Positions 44,115 to 52,229 are shown, counted from the stretch's first letter. The stretch is 54,147 nucleotides of DNA from Verrucomicrobiaceae bacterium (GCA_005791535.1 SXWH01000102.1:1-54147); one strand, 5' to 3'. Numbers and translations: made by a program. The notes: generated by a model from the letters alone, not told the origin.

Positions 44115-44977
44115 TTCGGAAATTTGATTTGGTCGCGGGTCTGCTTCGCAACTGCGAGAAAATTCTTCAAATCGTCCGCATCTTTCGATTCAGCAACCCG
44201 CTCAAGCGTTTGGCGGAAATCATAGAGCTTTGCAATCATGGCGTCGATCGCCTCAAGTATTGCCCCGCGATTTGCCTGCATAATGCCAGTCCACAATTCC
44301 GGCGGGCCACCGGCAACCCGCGTCGTATCGCGAAAGCCGGGACCGACGACTTCAAAAGCCCGCGGGTTCCGGTCGGCCACGGCTCTGACGAGGCTACCAG
44401 CCACAAGATGCGGCAGGTGGCTGATCAACGCGACGCACTCGTCGTGCTCCCCCGCCCCCATGCTCACCACCCGGCATCCAATCGTTTCCCAAAAGCCGCG
44501 AATCAAATCGATGGCTTCGGCATCGGTCGCCGCGGTGGGCGTAATGATGCAGTTCGTTTCCCGAAAAAGCGAAGCCTCCGCCGCATCAATGCCAGACTCC
44601 GCCTTGCCGGCCATTGGATGGCTCCCAATGAAGCGGCACTTCCCGGATAAAATGGCATCGAGTTCGGCGACCACACTGGCTTTTACGCTCCCCACATCCG
44701 TGACGATGCACTCCGGTTTTGCAGCATGCGCAATTTCCTCGGCAAGCCGGCCCATAGCCTCAATCGGGACGCACAGCACGACAACATCGGCGTCCCGCAC
44801 TGCGTCGGAGATATTCGCAGTTACCGCGTCAGCAACTCCTCGTTCGCGCAGCTGCGGCAGGGTCGCCTCCCTGCGTGTCCACAAAGTCACATGCCAGCCG
44901 CCGACTTCCCGCAATCGAAGCGCAATCGACCCGCCGAGCAGCCCTGGACCGAGAATGGCGATTCGTTTCAACAACAT
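44111..44977 (-). CDS. tyrA: Prephenate dehydrogenase
   Basis: The ATG at 44977 starts a 288-residue protein at MLLKRIAILGPGLLGGSIALRL, the NAD-binding site, followed by VVVLCVPIEAM, GSHPMAGKAESGIDAA and ISHLPHLVAGSL, all typical of prephenate/arogenate dehydrogenase. A farther upstream reading (45028) runs through a terminator hairpin and encodes Cys-rich filler. No ACT or chorismate-mutase domain is visible. The reaction yields 4-hydroxyphenylpyruvate for tyrosine. Only 16 bases separate its ATG from the T-tract of an intrinsic terminator, so the promoter must overlap that hairpin or readthrough is used. Confidence 0.92.
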   Translation of the reverse strand: MLLKRIAILGPGLLGGSIALRLREVGGWHVTLWTRREATLPQLRERGVADAVTANISDAVRDADVVVLCVPIEAMGRLAEEIAHAAKPECIVTDVGSVKASVVAELDAILSGKCRFIGSHPMAGKAESGIDAAEASLFRETNCIITPTAATDAEAIDLIRGFWETIGCRVVSMGAGEHDECVALISHLPHLVAGSLVRAVADRNPRAFEVVGPGFRDTTRVAGGPPELWTGIMQANRGAILEAIDAMIAKLYDFRQTLERVAESKDADDLKNFLAVAKQTRDQIKFPK

Positions 44978-44993
44978 GAGAATCCGGATGGCG

Positions 44994-45035
44994 AAAAAGA
45001 AACCCGGCTTGCAGCAGCAACGCCACAAGCCGGGT
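44994..45035 (-). terminator. Strong intrinsic terminator between lipoprotein gene and tyrA
   Basis: On the minus strand ACCCGGCTTG is followed by a 14-nt loop and CAAGCCGGGT, a perfect 10-bp stem, then TTCTTTTT. It lies 25-58 nt downstream of the stop of the lipoprotein gene at 45060 and directly upstream of tyrA, with its T-tract ending 16 nt before the tyrA ATG. Confidence 0.85.
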
Positions 45036-45059
45036 AAGGATTTCTTTGGTTACCAGCGT

Positions 45060-45446
45060 TTACGGCACGAGCAACGGACGGCGCGTATACGGGCACTCGA
45101 TCTCCGTTCCCGGCGGCAGTCCGCGGACGTCGATCAGCTTACCGGGCGAATACGGGCTTTCGATAAATCCTGGCTTCCCTTCGGTCTTCTTGCCGTACTC
45201 CGGATTTTGGGTTGGCGGCGGGACGTGTTTGGTTTCCGGCTTCGGTGTCTCGATCACGGGGTTCGCTTCCGCAGGATTGGCCTCCTCTTCCTTCTTCTCC
45301 TTCTTCGGCTTCGTTTCCACGACCGGCTCCGGAGCGGGCTCGCGCATTCCGCCGGCGGCGGGTTTCTTGCGGGGCGGCTGCGGGTCGCATGCGGAAAAAA
45401 GCATCGATGCAGCGATGATGGTGGCACTGAGTGTGAGATTCTTCAT
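45060..45446 (-). CDS. Small lipoprotein with DVRG-PPGT tail (paralog 2)
   Basis: A 128-residue protein with lipoprotein signal LFSAC (Cys at about 20), a low-complexity Pro/Glu/Lys middle (ETKPKKEKKEEEANPAE) and a C-terminal module: EGKPGFIESPYSPGKLIDV then RGLPPGTEIECPY and a VP end. This module matches the C-terminus of the next gene upstream at 34 of 43 positions, while their middles differ. The conserved Cys in ECPY may bind or cross-link. Similar tails occur in small lipoproteins of PVC bacteria in my memory; function unknown. A strong terminator follows the stop. Confidence 0.75.
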   Translation of the reverse strand: MKNLTLSATIIAASMLFSACDPQPPRKKPAAGGMREPAPEPVVETKPKKEKKEEEANPAEANPVIETPKPETKHVPPPTQNPEYGKKTEGKPGFIESPYSPGKLIDVRGLPPGTEIECPYTRRPLLVP

Positions 45447-45544
45447 AAATTCGGCGCGGTGTTAGATCAATTTTAGCAAATAGACAAGTGCCGTATCGCG
45501 CGCTTCGTCATTTTCCCAAGCGGCGCGAAACAGCAGAGCGGGTG

Positions 45545-45961
45545 TCACGGAACCGCGATAGGCCGCTTCGAGTAAGGGCATTCGATTTCCGTTCCCGGAG
45601 GAAGTCCGCGAACATCGATCAACTTTCCCTGCGCGAACGGACTCTCAACGAACCCGGGTTTTCCTTCGACCTTCTTCGCAAGAGTCGGCTGAAAGCGCAC
45701 CCCGTGATCTAGAGGGACGGGCGGCGGCGGAGTGGGATTGGCGGGCGGCGTAGCTCGCTGGTCAACGTTCTCTTCCGGTGCATCGGCAGCCTCAGCGTCC
45801 TCGGCTTCAGGCTCCGGCTCGTCCCGGTCAGCCGGACGGGAGTGTTCGTCTACAAACGCCGTGCGCCCTAGAGCAGGATCAATCGGATAGGGCTCCCGGC
45901 GGCAACCTGTTATTGCGATGCTTAGCGTGATGAGGGTGAGGGCGGCGAAGTTGGTCTTCAT
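45545..45961 (-). CDS. Small lipoprotein with DVRG-PPGT tail (paralog 1)
   Basis: A 138-residue protein with lipobox ITGC (Cys 20), a Glu/Asp/Ala/Pro-rich middle (EPEPEAEDAEAADAPEE) and the same C-terminal module as the gene at 45060 (EGKPGFVESPFAQGKLIDV, RGLPPGTEIECPY, VP). The DNA of this region is visibly similar in both genes, suggesting a recent tandem duplication with divergent linkers. A low-complexity acidic linker followed by a fixed C-terminal module looks like an envelope tether with a binding tip. It has its own candidate promoter. Confidence 0.75.
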   Translation of the reverse strand: MKTNFAALTLITLSIAITGCRREPYPIDPALGRTAFVDEHSRPADRDEPEPEAEDAEAADAPEENVDQRATPPANPTPPPPVPLDHGVRFQPTLAKKVEGKPGFVESPFAQGKLIDVRGLPPGTEIECPYSKRPIAVP

Positions 45962-45969
45962 GGTGCTGC

Positions 45970-45997
45970 ATCCTACACATCTGAATAATCATTGCAA
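45970..45997 (-). promoter_or_regulatory. Candidate promoter of lipoprotein paralog 1
   Basis: On the minus strand TTGCAA (45997-45992), then 16 bp, then TAGGAT (45975-45970), ending 8 bases before the ATG at 45961. The match to consensus is moderate and the leader would be very short. Confidence 0.35.
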
Positions 45998-46001
45998 GAA
46001 C

Positions 46002-46025
46002 TAAGTGCTAATTTTCCAGCACTTA
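46002..46025. repeat. Perfect 8-bp inverted repeat
   Basis: TAAGTGCT, eight bases, AGCACTTA. It lies between the unknown gene ending at 46039 and the promoter of the lipoprotein. No run of Ts follows on either strand, so an operator or a weak terminator are both possible. Confidence 0.5.
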
Positions 46026-46038
46026 ATTCCCACCCAAA

Positions 46039-46563
46039 TCAGAGCAACCCTCTTCGCTTCCATTCACCCAAATTACCGGCGGCTGAACGCTGAATCATGT
46101 CCGTCGCAAACTTCAACAGACAAACCTCCCATCCTTCGTCCACGCCCTGAATCACTGCGCTAAGCGGGTCTTCCTCGCGATCGACAAGTTCGCGCAGCCC
46201 ACGCAACACATCCTCAACCGGCTGCCGCACCACCCGCTCCTTCACATCCACCTTTCGAAACTGGAACCCATATCGGAGCACCGCGAAGTCCGCCGCATTC
46301 TCGCGCAACCATTCCACAAACTCCGCCGCCTTCTCACCAAAACCTTCATCAAGCACGCGATGGTAGTGAGCCGGCGTAATGATGCTCGGCCGTTCCGCAT
46401 GCAGGCGCCCGTCGCGAATGCGAACCTGCTCAACAGAATCCATCAGTTCCGTGACGAGATGAAATCGGAAAACGGTCGTGCCGAATGTCTGGATAAGATT
46501 CTGCGGCATCACGACGATTTGAGTATTCTCAATCGCGTATTGGACACTGTCCTCGTTGAGCAT
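46039..46563 (-). CDS. Conserved unknown protein downstream of dxs
   Basis: A 174-residue protein with no signal peptide. The first part (VVMPQNLIQTFGTTVFRFHLVTELMDSVEQVRIRDGRL) mixes strands and helices; EGFGEKAAEFVEWLRENAADFAVLRYGFQF and LRGLRELVDREEDPLSAVIQGVDEGWEVCLLKFATDM follow. I do not recognise the family. It starts 24 bp after the dxs stop and so is probably in the xseB-dxs operon. Confidence 0.65.
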   Translation of the reverse strand: MLNEDSVQYAIENTQIVVMPQNLIQTFGTTVFRFHLVTELMDSVEQVRIRDGRLHAERPSIITPAHYHRVLDEGFGEKAAEFVEWLRENAADFAVLRYGFQFRKVDVKERVVRQPVEDVLRGLRELVDREEDPLSAVIQGVDEGWEVCLLKFATDMIQRSAAGNLGEWKRRGLL

Positions 46564-46587
46564 CGGTGGCGTGGATATCGCAAAACT

Positions 46588-48507
46588 CTACGCGACACTC
46601 CGACCGCTGGACGGCTTCGATTCAAGTTCGGCAAGAACTTTTGAAACCAAGTCGTCCGCCGTCAGGCCGTGCTTTTTCCGAAGAATATCAGGCGCACCGT
46701 GCTCGATAAATTGGTCCGGCCATCCTATGCGGATGACGGGCGTTTTGATCCGCTGTTCGGCAAGATGCTCCATGACCGCGCATCCGAATCCGTTGTGCAA
46801 AACGTGGTCCTCCATCGTGCAAATCACGTCCACACTTCTGGCGAAGAACTCGATGGTCGCTCCGTCGAGCGGCTTGATCCATCGCGGATTGATTACCGCC
46901 GTGGAAATCCCCTTGCCTTCGAGCGTAACCGCCGCCTGTTCGGCGAGCTGACACATTCCTCCCAGGCCGAAAATCGCAACTCTCACCGGCTGCGTACTGC
47001 CGTGCTTCACAACCTCCGCCTTTCCGATTTCAAGGAGCTTCGGCTGGGCTTTCGGCTGAACACCGGTACCGCTTCCCCGTGGGTAACGAATGGCTGTCGG
47101 ACCGGCATTGTAATTTGCCATTGTCCAGAGCATGTCCACAAACTCGTCCTCATCCTTCGGCTGCATGTGAATGAGATTCGGAACGTGGCGCAGATATCCG
47201 ATATCGAACAATCCATGGTGCGTTGGACCGTCATCGCCGCTGAGACCGCCGCGATCCATGCACAACCGGACAGGCAGATTTTGCAGCGCAATGTCGTGCA
47301 GAATCATGTCATACGCCCGCTGCATGAACGTCGAGTAGATCGCAAGGAAGGGCGCGTAGCCCTCACATGCGAGCCCTGCGGCAAAGAGCGCCGCATGCTC
47401 CTCCGCGATACCCACATCGAAGTAGCGCTTCGGATGCGCTTTCGCAAAGGAGATGAGTCCAGTGCCACTCGGCATCGCTCCGGTGATGCCTACGATTTTG
47501 TTGTTCGTGTCCGCAAACTTCGACAGCGTCTGGCCAAGCAGCTCGCTGTAGGTCGGCGTTGGCGCGCTTTTCGTCGCGCCGGTTTTCGGTTCAAACCGGC
47601 CGAGACCGTGAAATTTCAACGGCTGTTCCAGCGCGGGCGCATAACCTTTTCCCTTGGTAGTAAGGACATGCAAAATCACCGGCTCGTCCTGGCTTTTCAG
47701 GAATTCCAGCGTGCGGACCAGCAACTGGACATCGTGCCCATCGATCGGCCCGTAATACCGGATGCCAAGGTCCTCGAACAACACGCTCGGGGCGATCAGC
47801 CCCTTCATGCCCGTCTCCACGCGGTGAGCGAAATCCTTCACCCGTTTTCCGAGCAACTTCTCAACGAGTTTCGCCGCCTTGTCGTGCAGTCCTGAATACG
47901 TCGGGCTTGTTGTGATGCGATTGAAATACCGTGCGATCGCACCAACGTTCCGGTCGATGCTCCACTCGTTGTCGTTCAGGATGATGATGAGCTTCTTGGT
48001 TTGCTCGGCGATGTTGTTCAGCGCCTCATAGCTCACGCCACAGGTAAATGCGGCATCACCCGCGACGCATACGACACTCTCGTCGGAGCCACGCAAGTCG
48101 CGCGCAACGGCCATGCCGAGCGCAGCCGAGAGTGCTGTGCCCGCGTGACCGGCGCCGTAGCAATCGTGCTCGCTTTCGGTGCGAAGGAGAAATCCGTTCA
48201 GGCCTTCGTACTGGCGCATCGTGTCGAAGCGTTCGCGTCGCCCCGTGAACATTTTGTGAACGTAACCCTGATGGGAAACATCGAAAACGAACTTGTCTTT
48301 GGGCGTCGAAAATACGCGATGCAGAGCAATCGTGAGTTCCACAACTCCGAGATTCGGCCCAAGGTGACCGCCGACCGACTTCGGGTTTTCCTCCGAGAGC
48401 ACGCGGATTAACTCCGCACGCACCTCCTCGGCGAGAATCGGAAGATCCTTCTCAGCCACGGCTTTTACGTCGTCGGGCGAATTGATGGTTTGCAGGATGG
48501 ATGTCAT
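46588..48507 (-). CDS. dxs: 1-deoxy-D-xylulose-5-phosphate synthase
   Basis: A 639-residue thiamine-diphosphate enzyme: GGHLGPNLGVVELTIALH at the start, FDVSHQGYVHKM, thiamine site GDAAFTCGVSYEALNNI, GITGAMPSGTGL, and the catalytic GIAEEHAALFAAGLA with downstream FLAIYSTFMQRAYDMI. It condenses pyruvate and glyceraldehyde-3-phosphate, the first step of the MEP isoprenoid pathway, and also feeds thiamine and pyridoxal. It follows xseB by 43 bp, a common arrangement (xseB-ispA-dxs, here without ispA). Confidence 0.96.
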   Translation of the reverse strand: MTSILQTINSPDDVKAVAEKDLPILAEEVRAELIRVLSEENPKSVGGHLGPNLGVVELTIALHRVFSTPKDKFVFDVSHQGYVHKMFTGRRERFDTMRQYEGLNGFLLRTESEHDCYGAGHAGTALSAALGMAVARDLRGSDESVVCVAGDAAFTCGVSYEALNNIAEQTKKLIIILNDNEWSIDRNVGAIARYFNRITTSPTYSGLHDKAAKLVEKLLGKRVKDFAHRVETGMKGLIAPSVLFEDLGIRYYGPIDGHDVQLLVRTLEFLKSQDEPVILHVLTTKGKGYAPALEQPLKFHGLGRFEPKTGATKSAPTPTYSELLGQTLSKFADTNNKIVGITGAMPSGTGLISFAKAHPKRYFDVGIAEEHAALFAAGLACEGYAPFLAIYSTFMQRAYDMILHDIALQNLPVRLCMDRGGLSGDDGPTHHGLFDIGYLRHVPNLIHMQPKDEDEFVDMLWTMANYNAGPTAIRYPRGSGTGVQPKAQPKLLEIGKAEVVKHGSTQPVRVAIFGLGGMCQLAEQAAVTLEGKGISTAVINPRWIKPLDGATIEFFARSVDVICTMEDHVLHNGFGCAVMEHLAEQRIKTPVIRIGWPDQFIEHGAPDILRKKHGLTADDLVSKVLAELESKPSSGRSVA

Positions 48508-48550
48508 CGAATGGTAAAGTAGGGTGTTAGCACAAACTCGCAGGCGGAGT

Positions 48551-48841
48551 TCAGAAAAGACTCACGTCCTTCGCCGAAGACCTCGGGGCCTCCGCTTTCG
48601 CGGCGGATTCGGCATCAAAAGGAGCGATTTCCGGCTCCTTGGCCAGATTGACCTGAATGATATCCAGCCTCTGCTGGGCGCGCGCGAGCTGGGTCTGGCA
48701 GAACTTCAGCAGCCCCGAACCCTCCTCGCACGCAGAAATCAACTCCTCCAAGCCAAGGCCATCGGATTCCAGTTTTTGGACGATGGCGTCGATTCGCTCG
48801 AGCGCGGATTCAAAGGTCGGTTGTGCTGCAGGTTTGGGCAT
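48551..48841 (-). CDS. xseB: Exodeoxyribonuclease VII small subunit
   Basis: A 96-residue protein with the XseB helix pair (TFESALERIDAIVQKLESD, LGLEELISACEEGSGLLKFCQTQLARAQQRLD). It pairs with XseA to degrade single-stranded DNA. The C-terminal 30 residues are a polar tail beyond the usual domain. It leads the xseB-dxs pair. Confidence 0.92.
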   Translation of the reverse strand: MPKPAAQPTFESALERIDAIVQKLESDGLGLEELISACEEGSGLLKFCQTQLARAQQRLDIIQVNLAKEPEIAPFDAESAAKAEAPRSSAKDVSLF

Positions 48842-48890
48842 TCCGCCAATCCTGTAACTCGCCCGCCCATCCGCCGCAACTCCGAATCCC

Positions 48891-51800
48891 CTACTTTGGC
48901 AGCGGATGCTCCTTCAGAATCTCGTCCACCATGTAAAAATTCACACGGTCCTTCGTGGCCTCGCGAACTTTCGCGACCTGCTCCGGCGTGATGAAACTTC
49001 CATCGTTCCCGAATGACTGCCGGACGTAGCTCAGCACCGCGGCAAGCTCCGCATCCTTCAGAATCCCGGCGAACGGCGTCATGGGCGGAACGCCCTTCGA
49101 CGTATCGAACACCCTCCCGCCCACGGTGATATTTCCCCACAGTCCGCGAAGAGCGATCTTGATCAGACGCTCATCATTATCGAGCCACTCGCTTTTCGTG
49201 AGCTGCGGATACACATTTGGAACGCCTTCGCCATTCGGCTGGTGGCACGTGCCGCAGTGCGCGTCGCGATTGTAAATCTCCTTCCCGGCGAGATACACCT
49301 TCATATCGGCGGCGGAGAGTTTTCTAGTCGGACCGAAACTTTTCTCCTCCTCGGAAATCGGCGCCGGCTCAAACTTGTAGCGACCCGCGAGATAATCGGC
49401 AGCGGCTGGATTTCCGGCGAAGGTCTCGCCCGACTTCTTCAGCGCTTCGAGGTCATCGTTCAGCGTGTATTTGAGAATGTATTGCGTGACCGGAGCCATC
49501 CATTTGTCGAGCGGCTTGCGCATCGCCTCCATCACGATGCGCGCACCGTCGGCATTATCCATCCATGAGGCCGCAATAATCGCAGCGAGCCGCACGCGTC
49601 CGTGCTCATCGCGTGCCGCCCTGGTCAGCAACTCCACGTGATTCGGCACCTTCCGCCAGTCGAAATGCAACACCTCAGCCGCTGCCGCGCGGGCACGGTG
49701 ATCCTTCGCGCCGAGAAGCTGCGCAAGCAATCCGGGGTCGGGCTGGTTTTGAGCCCACGTCGCCCACAGCGCTTCGCAAAGATGATGCTCATAATCCGGA
49801 TCCGTCTTCTCGAGTTTCGCGGCCCACGCCTTGACTGCCGGAATCACCTCCGCCGCCGGACGCCCGCGCAATTCGCGGCGCGTGCGGTAACGCGTGCGAT
49901 ACTCGGGCAATTTCAGATTCTCGAGCAGAGTGGAAATTTCCGCTCCAGCCACCTTCGCGGGCTCCACCAGACTGCGGCCTTTCGCGGTGACGCGGTAAAT
50001 GCGGCCGTGATCGTGATCCCGGTGCGGGTCACGGGCATTGTGCTGCATGTGACCGATGAGCGGATTGTGCCAGTCGAGCAGATACAGCGAGCCATCCGGG
50101 GCAAACTCGAGGTCCACGGGCCGGAAATTTCCATCCGAAGATGTCAGCAGGTCGCCCGCGTGCTTGCCGCCGAAACCGGAGCCGTTTTCCTCGACTTCAT
50201 GGAAGCTGATTCCTAGGAACCCGATCGTATTGCAGCTCATGAAACGGCCTTGATGCTCCGCCGGAAAATGCCGCGATGATACAAACTCCGCGCCGCTCGT
50301 GGGGCGCGAGCGCTTCGGCGCAAATTGACCGACTTTCGGAATCTCGATTCCATACGGCATCTTCGCCGCAACCGGCAGCGACCACCAGTTTTCGCCCGGC
50401 GATGCATCGCTGAGATAGCCCTGCTCCCAGTAATCAAACGAGTATCCCCACGGATTGCTCACATCGACCTGATTGTGCCGTTCCAGACGGAAGCTCTTCG
50501 GATCAAAACGCCACACGCCACCGTCATTGCACCGGCGCGGCCCATAGGGCGTCTCCACCTGGCTGTGCAGAAAGCGTCCCTCGAGCAAATAGAACGCCCC
50601 GCTCGCGTCCGCGCAGTAGGCGGAAATCGCGTGGTGCGTATCGTGCGAATCAAATCCGTGCATGATGAGTTCCATGCGGTCCGCCTTGTCATCGTGATTG
50701 TCGTCGATGAGCAGGCAAAGATTCGGCTCCTGCGAAACATACACGCCTTCGGGGGTAATCTCGAAGCCGATGGGAAGGTGCAGCCCGCGCGCAAAAACCG
50801 TCTGCTTGTCGGCGCGACCGTCGCCGTTGGTGTCCTCGAAAATGAGCAGCTTGTCGTCCGGCTTCGGGTCGCCGGGTTTCCAGTGCGGATACGTCGGCAT
50901 CACCGCCACCCAGAGCCGGCCCTTGTTGTCGAACGACATCTGCACGGGGTTCTTCAGATCGGGAAACTCCTTCTCCGACGCAAACAGCGCGACTTCGTAG
51001 CCGTCGGCCATTTTGATTTTCTCGACCGCCTTGTCGGCATCGACGAACACCAGTTCCCCGTTCTTCTCGCTCGGCTTGAAATTGGTCGGAACCGGCGGAA
51101 GTGGATGCGTCTTCGAATCGTCGATCTTCGCCTCACGCCCCTGCGCCACTGCGAAAATCGCAGCCTCGCGAATGGCGGTCATCTCGCGAAGTTTGCGAAA
51201 CTCATCCGGGTAATTCTGCGGCCCGTAGGGATTGTAACGCTGGCCGTGCGTGTGAACGCCGTTGACCGTGTTGTAGTCGGCGTTCCAGCAGTAGTCTTTC
51301 TCACGCACCGCTGCGAGGACCGCGTCGGGACTCTTCGCAACGCGCGGTGCCTTTCCAAAAGCGGAATCCGCAAGCATCACCGCAAGCTCCGCGTAGCCCG
51401 CGTCGGTTGGCGCAAAGCCGTTGATCGTCAGCGGCGTCGCGGATTTCCGCGCGAGCGTCGGGTGAAACAAATCCACAAACGTCACGCCGTGTTTCCGCGC
51501 CACGCGCTCCATCGCGGCGGTGTAGAGTTCGAGATTCGCGTTCTCCTTTTTGCCGTCCGGGAGATCCCGTTTGGCGGAGAGATTTTCGAACGCAATCGGC
51601 GAAACCAGCACCAGGCGCGGAGCCGCCGCGCCATTGTAAGCCTTCGAAAGCGTGTGCCGAACGAATGCATCGAGCTCGCCCTCGTAATCAGCAACCCGCG
51701 ACGGGCCGTCGAAGGATTCGTTGTATCCAAAGAAGGCGAAGATCGTATCCGCCTTCAGATAGGTCAGCCACTGGTCGGGCGTCGGGAAAAAGCCTTTGCC

Positions 51801-52064
51801 GTTGTGCTGCGCAAATTCCGGACGGAACTTCTCCGCGCCCGGAAACGCCCACTGCGACTTGCGCGCAGGATGAGGCCGGAAGCCGGGCGTGTCGCCGGAG
51901 CGCCCCATGTTTTTGACAACCAACTCCTGCGCCGGATAGCGGAGGTGCAGCTCCGTTTCGAGGCGTGAAAAATACACGTCGCGCTCCGCGAAGCCGTTGC
52001 CGACGAAAACCACCCGCTCGCCTTTCTGCGGTGGCGCGACTTTCTGTTCGCGCTTTGCAGTCAC
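48891..52064 (-). CDS. SGNH-like / PVC dehydrogenase / HEAT / cytochrome c multidomain protein
   Basis: The first possible start in frame is GTG 52064, giving 1,057 residues, but the frame is open back to 52223 with no ATG. Domains in order: SGNH-like (VVFVGNGFAER, FAFFGYNESF) at 15-245, with degenerate catalytic positions (Gly for Ser; GFAPTDAGY lacks the usual His); a membrane-bound-dehydrogenase propeller at about 335-680 (MADGYEVALFASEKEFPDL, FEDTNGDGRADKQTVFARGLHLPIG, DWHNPLIGHMQHN); HEAT-like repeats at 740-870; and cytochrome c with CGTCH (C937, C940, H941) and MTPFAGIL. Heme attachment requires export, yet there is no signal peptide; it should be read together with the ThuA gene by -1 frameshift. 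This architecture is characteristic of Planctomycetes/Verrucomicrobia, where it is linked to periplasmic sugar oxidation. Confidence 0.85.
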   Translation of the reverse strand: MTAKREQKVAPPQKGERVVFVGNGFAERDVYFSRLETELHLRYPAQELVVKNMGRSGDTPGFRPHPARKSQWAFPGAEKFRPEFAQHNGKGFFPTPDQWLTYLKADTIFAFFGYNESFDGPSRVADYEGELDAFVRHTLSKAYNGAAAPRLVLVSPIAFENLSAKRDLPDGKKENANLELYTAAMERVARKHGVTFVDLFHPTLARKSATPLTINGFAPTDAGYAELAVMLADSAFGKAPRVAKSPDAVLAAVREKDYCWNADYNTVNGVHTHGQRYNPYGPQNYPDEFRKLREMTAIREAAIFAVAQGREAKIDDSKTHPLPPVPTNFKPSEKNGELVFVDADKAVEKIKMADGYEVALFASEKEFPDLKNPVQMSFDNKGRLWVAVMPTYPHWKPGDPKPDDKLLIFEDTNGDGRADKQTVFARGLHLPIGFEITPEGVYVSQEPNLCLLIDDNHDDKADRMELIMHGFDSHDTHHAISAYCADASGAFYLLEGRFLHSQVETPYGPRRCNDGGVWRFDPKSFRLERHNQVDVSNPWGYSFDYWEQGYLSDASPGENWWSLPVAAKMPYGIEIPKVGQFAPKRSRPTSGAEFVSSRHFPAEHQGRFMSCNTIGFLGISFHEVEENGSGFGGKHAGDLLTSSDGNFRPVDLEFAPDGSLYLLDWHNPLIGHMQHNARDPHRDHDHGRIYRVTAKGRSLVEPAKVAGAEISTLLENLKLPEYRTRYRTRRELRGRPAAEVIPAVKAWAAKLEKTDPDYEHHLCEALWATWAQNQPDPGLLAQLLGAKDHRARAAAAEVLHFDWRKVPNHVELLTRAARDEHGRVRLAAIIAASWMDNADGARIVMEAMRKPLDKWMAPVTQYILKYTLNDDLEALKKSGETFAGNPAAADYLAGRYKFEPAPISEEEKSFGPTRKLSAADMKVYLAGKEIYNRDAHCGTCHQPNGEGVPNVYPQLTKSEWLDNDERLIKIALRGLWGNITVGGRVFDTSKGVPPMTPFAGILKDAELAAVLSYVRQSFGNDGSFITPEQVAKVREATKDRVNFYMVDEILKEHPLPK

Positions 52065-52184
52065 TGCGGCTGGCTCCGCGTCCGGCGCATGCGGTGCGGC
52101 TTTTCCGCCGCTGTTGTCCGGCCAGTTCCGGGCGTCGGCCTTGTCTCCCTTGATGCCACCGGCTGCCGCCGGCTTGGTTTCCTG

Positions 52185-52229
52185 AGCCTGCTTTGTCTGC
52201 TTCGCAGGCTGCGGGTCACCTACTTTTTT
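52185..52229 (-). other. Candidate programmed -1 frameshift signal joining ThuA to the cytochrome protein
   Basis: In the ThuA frame the gene ends GCA AAA AAA AAG TAG. The heptamer A AAA AAG (52229-52223) is in the phase required for -1 slippage, the same heptamer used in E. coli dnaX. Slipping gives GTA GGT GAC and an uninterrupted 53-codon linker into the downstream gene. Twelve bases after the heptamer AGCCTGC (52210-52204) pairs perfectly with GCAGGCT (52191-52185) across a 12-nt loop. The spacer is longer than the usual 5-9 nt, and no Shine-Dalgarno-like stimulator precedes the heptamer. RNA polymerase slippage on A9, or a one-base error in A9, would also explain it. Confidence 0.6.

Noticed and set aside
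44978..45028. Upstream extension of TyrA to 45028
   Set aside because: The extra residues are encoded by the terminator hairpin and lack family similarity; the NAD-binding start follows the ATG at 44977.
52064..52223. A separate conventional start for the cytochrome protein in the linker
   Set aside because: No ATG exists in frame; the single late GTG lies in a Pro/Ala-rich linker without a Shine-Dalgarno and leaves the protein without a signal peptide.
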